Assembly (NCBI RefSeq): GCF_003086295.3
Contig: NC_092053.1
Location: 113,043,506 to 113,107,505, forward strand
Source: Arachis hypogaea
Taxonomy: Eukaryota; Streptophyta; Magnoliopsida; Fabales; Fabaceae
DNA: 64,000 bases
Direction of reading: 5' to 3'
The position numbers were made by a program, and so were the translations under genes. Within the stretch, counting starts at the first letter, position 1; each line of letters begins with the position of its first letter. Of the stretch, positions 40,477 through 51,444 are shown piece by piece. Below the pieces are notes generated by a model. The model was given only the letters and a program-made list of their open reading frames with translations. It had not been told where the DNA came from and made no database searches.

Positions 40477-42588
40477 ACTCACATTCACACACGTGTGAAA
40501 CGAGCGAAAAACACAAAAAAATAAAAAAACAAACACACAAGTGTGAAACGGGCGAAAAACACGAACACGGGTGAAATGAGCGAAAAACAGAAACACACGT
40601 GCGAAACTAGCAAAAAACACACACGTGTGAAACAAACGAAAAACACAAAAATGAAAAAACACACACGCGTGCAAAACGAACGAAAAACACGCACGTGTGC
40701 GAAACCAGCGAAAAACAAAAAAAAACACACGTGTGAAATGGTAAAAAAACAAACACACGTGCGAAACGAACAAAAAACACGCATTCGTTTGAAACGAATG
40801 AAAAACACCAAAAAAATAAAAAATAGAAAAACACACACACACACATGCGGAACGAGTGAAAAACACACACACGTGTGAAACAAGTGAAAAATACAAAAAA
40901 GCACATACACACATGCAAAATGAGCGACAAACATAACAAAAACAAAATTAAAAAACACACGTGCGAAACGAGAAAAACACACAAACGTGCAAAACGAGCG
41001 AAAAAATACAATAAAAGAATAAAAAGACGCACGCACACACACGTGCGAAACAAGCGAAAAACACAAAAAAACACACGTGCGAAACTAGCGAAAAACAAAA
41101 AATAAATAAAAAAACCAAACACGCACGTAAGAAACGAGCAAAAAACACGCACACGTACAAAACGAGCAAAAAACATGAACACCTGTGAAAAGAGCGAAAA
41201 AGCACAAAGAAAAATACACACACACACGCGTGCGAAACGAGTGAAAAACACACATGTCCAAAACGAGCGAAACACAAAAAAAAATACAAACGTACACATG
41301 TGAAACGAGTGAAAAACACAAAAAAACCACACCCCGTGTGAAACGTGCGAAAAACACAAAAATGAAAAAACACACCCACACTGACAAAACGAGCAAAAAA
41401 TACACACACGTGCAAACGAGCGAAAAAACACGCACATGTGCGAAACCAGCGATAAACAAAAAAAAATAAAAAAAAGCACATGTGCGAAATGATAAAAAAC
41501 ACACACAGGTGCGAAATGAGCGAAAAACACAAAAAAAAAAAACACACACACACACATACACACACTTGCGAAACGAGCGAAAAACACACACACGTGCGAA
41601 ACGAGCGAAAAACACACATAAGTACGAAAAGAGCGAAAAACAAAAAAAATAAAAAATTAAAAAACATACACACATGCAAAACGAGCAAAAAACTCACACA
41701 CGTGCCAAATGAGTGAAAAAGACAAAAAAAAATAAAAAATAAAAAATCACATACGTGGGAAATGAGCGACAAACACACATACGTGCGAAACGAGCAAAAA
41801 ACACAAAAAATAAAATATAAAAAATACACACGTGCGAAACGAGTGAAAAATACAAAAAAAATACACGTGCGAAACGAGCGAAAAACACAAAAAATAATAA
41901 AAAACCAAACACGTACGTGAGAAACAAGCGACAAAAACGCACATATACAAAACGAGCGAAAAACACGAACACGTGTGAAAAGAGCGAAAAAGCAAAAAGA
42001 AAAACACACACGCGTGCAAAACAAGTGAAAAACACCCATGTCCGAAACGAGCGAAACACACAAAAAAATACAAACGCACATGTGCAAAACGAGTGAAAAA
42101 CACATACACGTGCAAAACGAGCAAAAAACACAAATAAAACACACACGTGCGAAACGAGAAAAAAACACACACACGAGCAAAATGAGCAAAAAATACGGGG
42201 ATGTGCAAAACGAGCGAAAAATACAATAAAAGAATAAAAAACACACGCACACACGTGCAAAACGAGCGAAAAACACAAAAAATACACACGTGCGAAACGA
42301 ACGAAAAACACAAAAAATAAATAAAAAACCAAACATACACGTGAGAAACGAGCGAAAAACACGAACACGTGAAAAGAGCGAAAAAGCACAAAGAAAAACA
42401 CACACACAAGTGCGAAACGAGTGAAAAACACACATGTCCGAAACGAGCGAAACACACAAAAAATACAAACGCACACGTTCAAAACGAGCGAAAAACACAA
42501 AAAAAATACACCCCCGTGCGAAATGAGCGAAAAACACAAAAATAAAAAAACACACCCACACGCGACGAAATGAGCGAAAAATACACAC

Positions 42589-43982
42589 TGGCATTGGGAT
42601 TTTCTATCGGTAAAGAAATTCTATAAAAATAATCGCGTTGGTAGTATAGCTTCTAAACCAACAGAGAATCCTTTCGTGCAAAAGTTTTGGTTGTCACAAG
42701 TAACAAACCCCTAAATAAATTGATAACCGAAGTATTTAAACCTCGGGTCATCTTCTCAAGGAATTACAGGGAAGTATGATCTATTATTGGTTATGCAAAG
42801 GTATATTTTTGGGGTTTTGAAAAGGGTTGAACAAGTAATTTAATTGATAAGAAAAATAAATTAACCATTAATAAAACTCTTGGCAAGGTATGAGAATTGG
42901 GTTTTAATCGCACTTAGTTACCCTTAAACAAAGGAAGGTCAAGTGGACTAATTAATTTGATCCTCAGGTCCTAGTCAATTCCTAAGGAAAGGGCTAGAGT
43001 TATTGGAATTCAAATCAATTAGCAAAAATAACAATTATCAATCACGATGAGTTTGATAATTCAAGAGTCTCCAATTAATCAATTAAAGCCAAGAATATAA
43101 AAAGCTAAATAAAAATCATAAATCTAAAATACCTCAATTGCATTAATAAAAGAAAATCAATCCAAACGTAAAGAGTTCATAAGCTAAATTGGTAACATAA
43201 GTCAGATACGAATAAAAGCATTAGAATAAATAAAAATATAAAAGGAATATTGAACCTGAGAAGAAGTTGAAATCCTAAATCCTAAATTCTAATATAAATC
43301 CTAATCCTAATCCTAAGAGAGAGGAGAGAACCTCTCTCTCTAAAAACTACATCTAATCCTAAAATTATGAATGTATGATGTGTTCTCCATATATCTCTGA
43401 TTTCTCCATTCTCTGACTTATATTCTATGTTTCTGGTTTGGATTTGGGCCGAAAAGAGGGTCCAGAAATCGCTGGGGGCATTTTCTGTAGATTCCTGTAT
43501 GTAGCATCTGTCACGCGTTCGCGTCATCTGGGAGTTTTCCTTGTCACGCGTACGCGTCGGTCACGCATATGCGTCAATTGCGTTTTGCTCAAGGCGCGCG
43601 TTCACGTCAGTCACGCGTGCGCGTTGATGCCTTTTTGCGCTGGGCACGCGTTCGCGTCATCCTTGCATTCGCGTCGCTGCACTTTTCTTCAAAACTCCAT
43701 TTTTGTGCTTTCCTTCCATTTTTGTATGTTTTCTTTTTGTCCTTTGAGTCATTCCTACCCTATGAGATCTGAAAATACTTAACACACAAATCACGGCATC
43801 GGATGGTAATAAAAGGGTAATTAATATTAATATTTTTAAAGTATAGGAAACATGTTTTTCACTTATATCATAAAATAAGGAAGGAAAAGTGAAACCATGC
43901 AATTTACATGAATAAGTGGGTGAAGGATTGAATAAATCACTTAAATTGAGCACCAAATACATCATAAAATATGGGTTTATCA
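42589..43982 (-). repeat. 3' LTR of the inserted element (1394 bp)
   Basis: Matches 50002-51444 along its length. Relative to the right LTR it lacks about 43 bp between two copies of ATGAGAATT (near 42907) and about 17 bp in the CpG-rich box, and it has 11 bp (near 42933) that the right LTR lost. It contains CACGCG/CGCGTC boxes at about 43509-43680. Confidence 0.92.
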
Positions 43983-43994
43983 ACCTCCCCACAC
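43983..43994 (-). other. Polypurine tract
   Basis: Reads GTGTGGGGAGGT on the coding strand, directly before the LTR start TGATAAACCC. Confidence 0.85.
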
Positions 43995-45863
43995 TTAAAT
44001 AATAGCATGTCCTCATGCTAAATACAAGAGAAAGGGTAAAGTTGGAATGGTGGAATCTCATGCAATGCAATCTATTCTAAATGCAAACTACCTACATGAA
44101 TCATGCAATTTTAATTAGTATCCACCTATATATATAAAACTTGCATGTGGTTAATTTGATTCATATTTTCAAGGAATCATATATGTATAGCCAAACCCAA
44201 ATCATGTTAAAGCACTTTCACAATTGAGTTGGGTAAACATAATTCACAAACTTGCAAGACAATTTAAATAATCAAGCAGAGATATATGGTGATGAGCTAT
44301 TGAACCCTCACTGGATTTTGTGTTTACTCTCTAGTCACTCAGTGTTTATTGGGTTAATCACTCTATTCTTTTCTATTCTTGCTTTCTAAAACTTTGTTCT
44401 TCATCTAACCAATCAACAAATATTGAATATAGACATACAAAAATCATAAGGTCTTTCTCAAGGTTGTAATGGGGCTAAGGTAAGGGTAAGGGTATATATA
44501 AGGCTGAGTGAGCTAACAAAGTGGATCCTTGATTAGTTTAAGATTTCACCTAACATATACATACTTTATTTAAATTCAAAACGCTTTACCTAGCTACCCA
44601 AATTTTTCACTTTTGTATTACATGCTCATGTACTAACTTTACTTTGATTTTCACCTTATGTGCATTGATTTCTTTACTAAACTTATTATTGGAGAAATTT
44701 TGTCCCCTTATTTACTTTTGTAATAAAAAGGGTTTTTTTTCATAAACAGAACATATATCAATGCACATGGTGTTTTTAATTAAATGAGCCTGCTCCCAAA
44801 ATTCTTATTATTTTATTGAATTAATCTTTTCCTATCAACCCATGTTTCCATGTTTCCCCACACTTAGTGTGCATCACAATTCTATCTTAAGCTAACCAAG
44901 GATTCAACTTGAAATTTTAATTTGTTTTTTTTTTCTTAAGGCTAGTAATGCGGTTATAGAACAAGAGGGGATTAAAAAGGCTCAAGGGGGCTAACAAGGG
45001 TGATGTAAAAGGTAGGCTAATTTTGGAATAAGTGAGGAAAAATTTAAGTGATGGCCTCAATCATCTCTTGGTATGTATCTATATTCTATATTGGACATAT
45101 AGATTAAAACAAAGTAAAGATCACCAGAATAAAAAAGACGGGCGAACACACAAGAATGAAATAATTATGGTTAAATAATGTAACCATACAAATAAGCTCA
45201 AAAAACTCACAGGTTGTGTGTTCTTTGGTTCAAAAACTATATATCAGTTATGTATGCCATGCAAGTAGAAATCAAGAGTTCCCATTATGCTCAATGTGAA
45301 TCTTAGGGTGGCTCTTAAGATCTTAGTGTTTTTCCTTGAAAAATATTGTCAGCTTAACTAACATGTAATGCTATATATATACAAGGTGTGTGGATTGTTG
45401 TGATTCTGTTATACTCAAGTTTTTAGTTTACTCTTTTTATTTCTAATTAAATCAAACCATTATGTGCTAAAAGGGTAAACTAAACTAATTAATCTATATA
45501 TTCTATATCACAACTTAATAACTAAAATTGCAACTAGACTAAACTGAATATCTAGGATATATATAAACTAAAGTACAAAATGTAGAGATACAGTAAAAAT
45601 ACAGTAAAAGAAGAGTGTGCAAGTACTGAAAGATAAAAATAAAAATACAGAAAAATACGCAAAATAGGATAAAAGAGTCTGAAAAGTGGTTCACCAAAAT
45701 AAAGTACGCCGGAGATGGCGACCTCCCCACACTTAAATAATAGCATCGTCCTCGATGCTCACTCAAGCTGGGTGTGAGAAGTGTCATCTCCGAAAAGATG
45801 GGCTGCTGGTGTCTCTGAGGTAGGCTGAGGATCTGCAGTCTCTGGAAGTGTAGGAGGAGCGGC
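43995..45863. other. Non-coding 3' interior of the retrotransposon
   Basis: AT-rich with no supportable ORF. Near 45721-45745 it repeats the polypurine-tract neighbourhood: ACCTCCCCACACTTAAATAA on the + strand, as at 43983. Confidence 0.7.
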
Positions 45864-47130
45864 CTACTGAAGCGGAGGCTCTGTCTGTAGAGGAATCTCC
45901 AGATCTGCGGCTTGGATCTGGTGGGGCACCTTATGGTGTAGGGCAGCCTGCTCAGGTCCTCCCTGCTCTGCCTGGGCATGTGCCTCCTCCTCACGATTAT
46001 CCGCCTCTGCATCAGAAGGCTTAGAAGCGGTGTCATGCTCAGAGGAGATGTCGCCGCCAAATCGGATCATCAACTTGAGGTGCTCATAGCGACGCTTGTT
46101 GCGCCGCTCCATGCGATCTAGGCGTGCGAAGAGGCGGTGCACCAGATGATAAATGGGCTCAGAAGCAGGTAGAGGTGCAGTGGGTGGGGCTGGTGCAGCA
46201 GTGGATGCATAAGGGGCATCTGAAGATGTGGCTGCCTCACCTGAGGCAATGAGAAAAGGAGGTCTGTACCCTAATGCCAGAAACTTCCTGCTGTGAAGAA
46301 TGATCTTCTTGCAGTCTGCAGCAGTTGGCTTCTCATCAGCCAGCTCCCAAGACACGTCAGCTCGGCGGCCTAGCTGGGTGATCAGATAAGGAAAAGGGAG
46401 AGTGCCTCTGACATGGACCCTGTCCATATAATACCTGATGAAACATGGAAGATACAGGTCCTTACCCTCCATCACACACCAGATGAGGGTGATCATAGCA
46501 GCGGGCACCTCTATCTCATGAGTACTCGGCATCACGTAATTGCTCAGGATCTGCTGCCAAAGACGAGCCTCATCATTCAAATATATCAGCTTGATTCCCT
46601 TAGGCATCACTGTGTTCTTTCCCATGACCTAAGGGGCAGTAGGATCAAGGGCTATTCTCTGCTTGACTGCATCCCAGTCAAATCGCATGTATCTCATATC
46701 CTCCTCAGCCTTTTGGTAACCGTCAGGCTGATCTGACTTAGGCTAAAGCTGGAGGATGTCCTCAATAGCTTTCTCAGTGACCAAAATCTGTTTTCCTCTG
46801 AGGTGCACTGCATCCAGGGAGGTCTTGAAATAGTTACAGTAAAATTCTCTGACCCAGGAGGCATTGACCTCTGTCAAGTTCCTTTCCATGAAAAACCAGC
46901 CTCTTTGTTTTATCTGTTCGGAGGTGTACTGGGTGAGTTCTTCTGGAATTTTAAGAGTTCTCTCCAGTTAGAGGTTCCTGGCACTGGCAAACACTGGATA
47001 CTTGAGCTCACAGTATCTGTTTACAAATTTGATTGGATCTGTGGCAGTGAGGAGCTGGTCGGCTTTTTCCTGCGGGGTAAAGTTCTTTTCCCGCCAGGAA
47101 TCATCATGAAGGATATCTAGGATAGAGGTA
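45864..47130 (-). pseudogene. Plant-transposon-protein-like ORF with three stops
   Basis: Reading the - strand from about 47130 in one frame gives LHDDSWREKNFTPQEKADQL, then QRGWFFMERNLTEVNASWVR and LRGKQILVTEKAIEDIL, then LWQQILSNYVMPSTHEIEVP and ITLIWCVMEGKDLYLP, and a low-complexity Ala/Pro/Glu-rich tail. The middle resembles the putative plant transposon protein domain found in non-autonomous retroelements and transposons of many plants, whose role is not established. Three in-frame stops interrupt it: TAA at 46968-46970, TAG at 46743-46745 and TAG at 46629-46631. The longest clean piece is 253 codons (46625-45864). Confidence 0.75.
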
Positions 47131-48171
47131 GAAGATTTTTCTCTTTTTCATTTTCCTGTAGTGGCCTTGCCTTTTCCTTTCCTTTGGGAATCAGACAGCC
47201 TGGTGTGTGTACGAACAGTGATTGGATACAGAGAGATGGGGGGAATGTGGTGGTGGTGTTACGGACGCGATGGCGAGGGTAGGGCGGCGTGGCGGCGGTC
47301 TGCGGTGGTGGCAGTGTTGGTTTGGTGGTGCTGGGTTAGGGTTGGGTGAGGGAGGGGGAAAGAAGAAGGGGGGTGGGGGTTGTGGTGGCTGATGGGTGGT
47401 TGTCTGGAGGTCAGGGGGTGGCGCGGTGCGGTGGTCAGGTTTGGGCGGCTGGGAGAGGTGGTGGGAGAAGAGAAGTTGCAGAGGGGGGTGGGGGTTTCGC
47501 GTGAATGGGTAGGGTTTGCGTGGTTTGGGGTTAAGGATTTTTGAATCCATGCAAACGCGTGGAGCATGCGATCACGTGAAGTGGGCGAAAAGGGGTTGAC
47601 GCGAACGCGTCATTGACGCGATCGCGTGATTATGGGATAATGAAAGTGACGCGTACGCGTGGGGCACACGAATGCGTCGCTCAGAATTGTGCGAGATGCA
47701 CGATTTCAGCGTCATTTTGGCGCAACTCTCTGTTTCCATGAAGGGGTCCATACAATCCGCGCGACGCGTACGCGTCGTTCACGCTTTCGCGTGGGATGTG
47801 CGTAGTGCAAGTGACGCGTTCGCGTTAGGGACGTGAACGCATGGGCCAAATTGTGCTAAAGGCACACCAGCCGCACGATTCCAGCCCAACTTTCTGGGTG
47901 TTGAATCTTTACACCGATTTCCATTCGACGCCCACACGTGGCCTGCGCGCTCGCTGGGGTGATATTTTTTTTAATATGCAATTATACAGTATGCAATATG
48001 CAGTGCTAATGTAGATGCTATGAATAATTCCAGGTTCAATGAAAATAAAATAAAATAAAAACAAACAACACGAAATAAAATTGAGAAAGGGACGATCATA
48101 CCATGGTGGGTTGTCTCCCACCTAGCACTTTTAGTTATAGTCCTTAAGTTGGACATTTGATGAGCTTCCTG
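47131..48171. other. Spacer with G-rich tract and CpG palindromes
   Basis: The + strand at 47330-47510 carries many runs of three to six G. Between 47555 and 47850 there are repeated GACGCG/CGCGTC palindromes like those in the LTRs. Proline-rich frames opposite the G-rich tract are low-complexity and not supported as genes. Confidence 0.7.
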
Positions 48172-49892
48172 CTATGGTGGCTTGTGCTTGAATTCATCCA
48201 AAAATCTCCACCAATTTTTGGAATGCCAACAGCCTCTGGGGTCCCAAACTAGGCATGTAAAGCCCTTGAGCAGCTTCAAACAGATTCTGAGGTTCCCGGG
48301 GTGTTGAATGTCAGAACAGATTCCAAGATCCCAAATTTTGCTTTTATATCTGCCTTTGTTTTGATATATAATTCTCCAGCCGGGCGATTTGGAAGTTTTA
48401 TTCTCACTAAGATGACCAAACGTCTTCCGAGACCCATTCAATTGAACTTGATACCAATCCTTGCACTTCAGATTGAAGTGTGGAACTTTATTGAATCTTT
48501 CACACCAGCTCTGAGTACGAGCCATTTTCCTCTTACTCTTAAAGCCACAGAGAGCTCTAAGCTGGCCATCTGTTTCAAGCAAACCATATTCAAGTGGAAA
48601 AATAAAGATAAAGGTTAAGGATTTTACCCACTTGAAGTTTGTATTGAGCGGTAATGGCCTTGGGATAGGTGTTTCAAGTGGTTCTGCAAGCTCTACTCCC
48701 TTGTGTTCTTCTGTGAATTCCTCCACTTCCTTGCAAACTTCTTCAAATTCAACAATGTCTTGATCAAAGTCCTCTATTTCTTCCTCATCATCACTCAAGT
48801 CATAAGTCGGAGGTTGAGAAAAGTCTACCTCTGCATCATCTTCATATTCACTTGGGTAAGATTCTTCAGGCTCAAGTGGTTCGGTTGCGGATGTAAGTTC
48901 ATTACTAGGAGAGCTTGATTCATGGTTATCAATGCTAAGGGAATCAGCTTCTTGGTCTGTTCCGCCAAATTCTTCACAAGGTATATGCCTTGGAGGTTGT
49001 GCACTATCCTCCGTAGCATCAAATTCAAGCTTCTCGGCGGAGTCCTTTACAGCTCTCGATTCCCATGGAGGTTCAGCATCTCCTAAATCTTCAACCACTT
49101 CTTCCTCTGCAACTATTATGGCTTCCTCCACTTATTCCAATACAAAACCATGTTCCTCATTGTCCACCGAAATTTCTAGTGTCTCCTTCATGCTACGCTC
49201 TTCTTTTGATTCTCCACATGTAGCCATGGGGTACCTTGAGTGCTCAGATGTTGGGAAGCTAATTTATTTACTACCTCGGTTAAGGCAGTTACGAATTCCA
49301 GTACATCCTTTTGCATCTTCGCTTGTCCTTGAAGAAGAATGTGAAGGGTGTCATCCATTGGAGATTGGGGTGGATATGAGGGTTCATTGGTTGGGAGAGA
49401 GGGCTCATAATACGGAGGTGGTTCTTCTTGATAAGGATATGGAGATGGTGAATATTGAGGTGGTGGTTCTGGGGAGTAATTGGATTGGAGTTGGGGTGGA
49501 TATGGGTTAGGGTCGTCTGGAGGTGTTCGGTTGTAGGGGGCTTGTGAGTATGGTGGTTCAAGGCTATGTTGAGGAGGTGGGTCATAGGTATATGATGGGG
49601 GTCCACCATATCTAACATTTTGGTATGCACCTCGGAATGGCTCTTGACTATAGCAGTTTGGTGGGTGTTGGTTGTCACGAAAGGGTCCACCATAACAATT
49701 GTCTTGGCATGCATTGTAGGATGGTCTTTGTCTGTGGTATTGTGGAAGGTGTTGCTGCCGGAAGGGTTGATGAAATCCTCGAGGCTCCTTCCATCTCTGA
49801 TTGTTTTGAACTTGATGCATGTTCCTGTTATAATTTCCATTCCTTGTAACAACATTGGAACCAAACTCAAAGCGATAAGGGTGAGAATTCAT
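48172..49892 (-). pseudogene. Gag-like region of the LTR retrotransposon, frameshifted
   Basis: The first part (49892-49188, 234 codons) starts MNSHPYRFEFGSNVVTRNGN and is rich in Pro, Tyr and Gln, with PPP and YPYQEEPPPYYEP stretches, ending KMQKDVLEFVTALTEVVNKL. A second frame overlaps its end and reads ATCGESKEERSMKETLEISV, then a very acidic segment (EEEVVEDLGDAEPPWES, DDEEEIEDFDQDIVEFEEV) and a basic Trp/Lys-rich tail ending at 48172. A TAA at 49132-49134 breaks the second frame. The switch between frames near 49220 looks like a one-base loss. No CCHC zinc knuckle is visible. Assignment as gag-like rests on position next to the primer-binding site and composition. Confidence 0.6.
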
Positions 49893-49980
49893 AGTAAATA
49901 ATAAAAATTAAAAATAAAAACAAATAAACATGTAAAAGAAAATATTTACAATAACCAATAATAAGGCACACAGTTGCAAC

Positions 49981-49998
49981 TCCCCGGCAACGACGCCA
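49981..49998 (-). other. Primer-binding site (tRNA-Asp type)
   Basis: The + strand TCCCCGGCAACGACGCCA matches the 3' end of plant tRNA-Asp with one mismatch, as I recall that tRNA. It is separated from the LTR by three bases (TTT), the usual layout. Confidence 0.85.
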
Positions 49999-50001
49999 TT
50001 T

Positions 50002-51444
50002 TGACGTGGGGATTTTCTATCGGTAAAGAAATTCTATAAAAATAATCATGTTGGTAGTATAGCTTCTAAACCAACAGAGAATCCTTTCGTGCAAAAGTTT
50101 TGGTTGTCACAAGTAACAAACCCCTAAATAAATTGATAACCGAAGTATTTAAACCTCGGGTCGTATTCTCAAGGAATTGCAGGGAAGTATGATCTATTAT
50201 TGGTTATGCAAAGGTACATTTTTGGGGTTTTGAAAAGGGTTGAACAAGTAATTTAATTGATAAGAAAAATAAATTAACAATTAATAAAACTCTTGGCAAG
50301 GTATGAGAATTAGAAGTCCTATCCTAGTTATCCTTATCAACGGTGATGAGAATTGGTTTTAATCCCACTTAGTTACAGGAAGGTCAAGTTGACTAATTAA
50401 TTTGATCCTCAGGTCCTAGTCAATTCCTAAGGAAAGAGCTAGAGTTATTGGAATTCAAATCAATTAGCAAAAATAACAATTATCAATCACGATGAGTTTG
50501 ATAAATCAAGAGTCTCCAATTAATTAATTAAAGTCAAGAATATAAAAAGCTAAATAAAAATCATAAATATGAAATACCTCAATTGCATTAATAAAAGAAA
50601 ATCAATCCAAACGTAAAGAGTTCATAAGCCAAATTGGTAACATGAGTCAGATACGAATAAAAGCATTAGAATAAATAAAAATATAAAAGGAATATTGAAC
50701 CTGAGAAGAAGTTGAAATCCTAAATCCTAAATCCTAATATAAATCCTAATCCTAATCCTAAGAGAGAGGAGAGAACCTCTCTCTCTAAAACCTACATCTA
50801 ATCCTAAAATTATGAATGTATGATGTGTTCTCCGTATATCTCTGATTCCTCCATTCTCTGACTTATATTCTGTGTTTCTGGTTTGGATTTGGGCCGAAAA
50901 GAGGGTCCAGAAATCGCTGGGGGCATTTTCTGCAGATTCCTATACGTGGCGTCTGTCACACGATCGCGTGGGTCACGCATTCTCGTCATTTGGGAGTTTT
51001 TCTTGTCACGCGTACGCGTCGGTCACGCATACGCATCAATTGCGTTCTGCTCAAGGCGCGCGTTCGCGTCAGTCACGCGTGCGCGTCGATGCCTTTTCGC
51101 GCTGGGCACGCGTTCGCGTCGTCCATGCGTTTGCATCACTGCCCTTTTCTTCAAAACTCCATTTTTGTACTTTCCTTCCATTTTTGTATGTTTCCTTTTT
51201 GTCCTTTGAGCCATTCCTGCCCTATGAGATCTGAAAATACTTAACACACAAATCACGGCATTGGATGGTAATAAAAGGGTAATTAAAATTAATATTTTTA
51301 AAGCATAGGAAACATATTTTTCACTTATATCATAAAATAAGGAAGGAAAAGTGAAACCATGCAATTTACATGAATAAGTGGGTGAAGGATTGAATAAATC
51401 ACTTAAATTGAGCACCAAATACATCAAAAAATATGGGTTTATCA
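50002..51444 (-). repeat. 5' LTR of the inserted element (1443 bp)
   Basis: The coding-strand start is TGATAAACCCATA at 51444 and the end is CGTCA at 50002. It contains the longer version of the CpG-rich box (about 50955-51130) and keeps the segment missing from the other LTR. The many single-base differences from the left LTR show that the insertion is not very recent. Confidence 0.92.

Larger units (their letters stand above)
25247..42588. repeat. T-poor satellite array, left part (with CACGTG core)
   Basis: Continuous degenerate tandem repeats. The core on the + strand is CACGTGCGAAACGAGC followed by GAAAAACAC, with linkers of CA repeats and A runs; spacing between successive GAAACGAG words is commonly 24-40 bp. 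The + strand is rich in A and C, with few T. Around 130-190 bp blocks are marked by AATGATAGAAT, seen roughly 35 times between 25485 and 40202. A higher-order repeat of about 2.7 kb covers 26121-38564. From about 41.0 kb the composition changes to a second sub-family with markers such as CATGTCCGAAACGAGCGAA and GTGAGAAACGAGCGACAAAA. Long open frames on both strands result from scarcity of T and are not genes. Confidence 0.95.
42589..51444 (-). mobile_element. Complete non-autonomous LTR retrotransposon inserted in the satellite array
   Basis: Two LTRs (42589-43982 and 50002-51444) bound a 6.0-kb interior. Orientation is - strand: a primer-binding site complementary to tRNA-Asp sits next to the right LTR (49981-49998), and a polypurine tract GTGTGGGGAGGT next to the left LTR (43983-43994). 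The LTRs begin TGATAAACCCATA on the coding strand. Flanks CACAC (42584-42588 and 51445-51449) fit a 5-bp target duplication, though CA-rich repeats weaken that. The interior carries a gag-like region and a plant-transposon-protein-like ORF, both damaged, and no protease, reverse transcriptase, RNase H or integrase motif. It would depend on another element's enzymes. Confidence 0.92.

Noticed and set aside
25247..42588. CRISPR-like array of short repeats
   Set aside because: Spacers are not unique and repeats are degenerate with variable spacing; the context is a plant genome with no cas genes.
47191..47567. Proline/histidine-rich frames on the - strand
   Set aside because: They are the complement of the G-rich tract in the retrotransposon spacer and are low-complexity.
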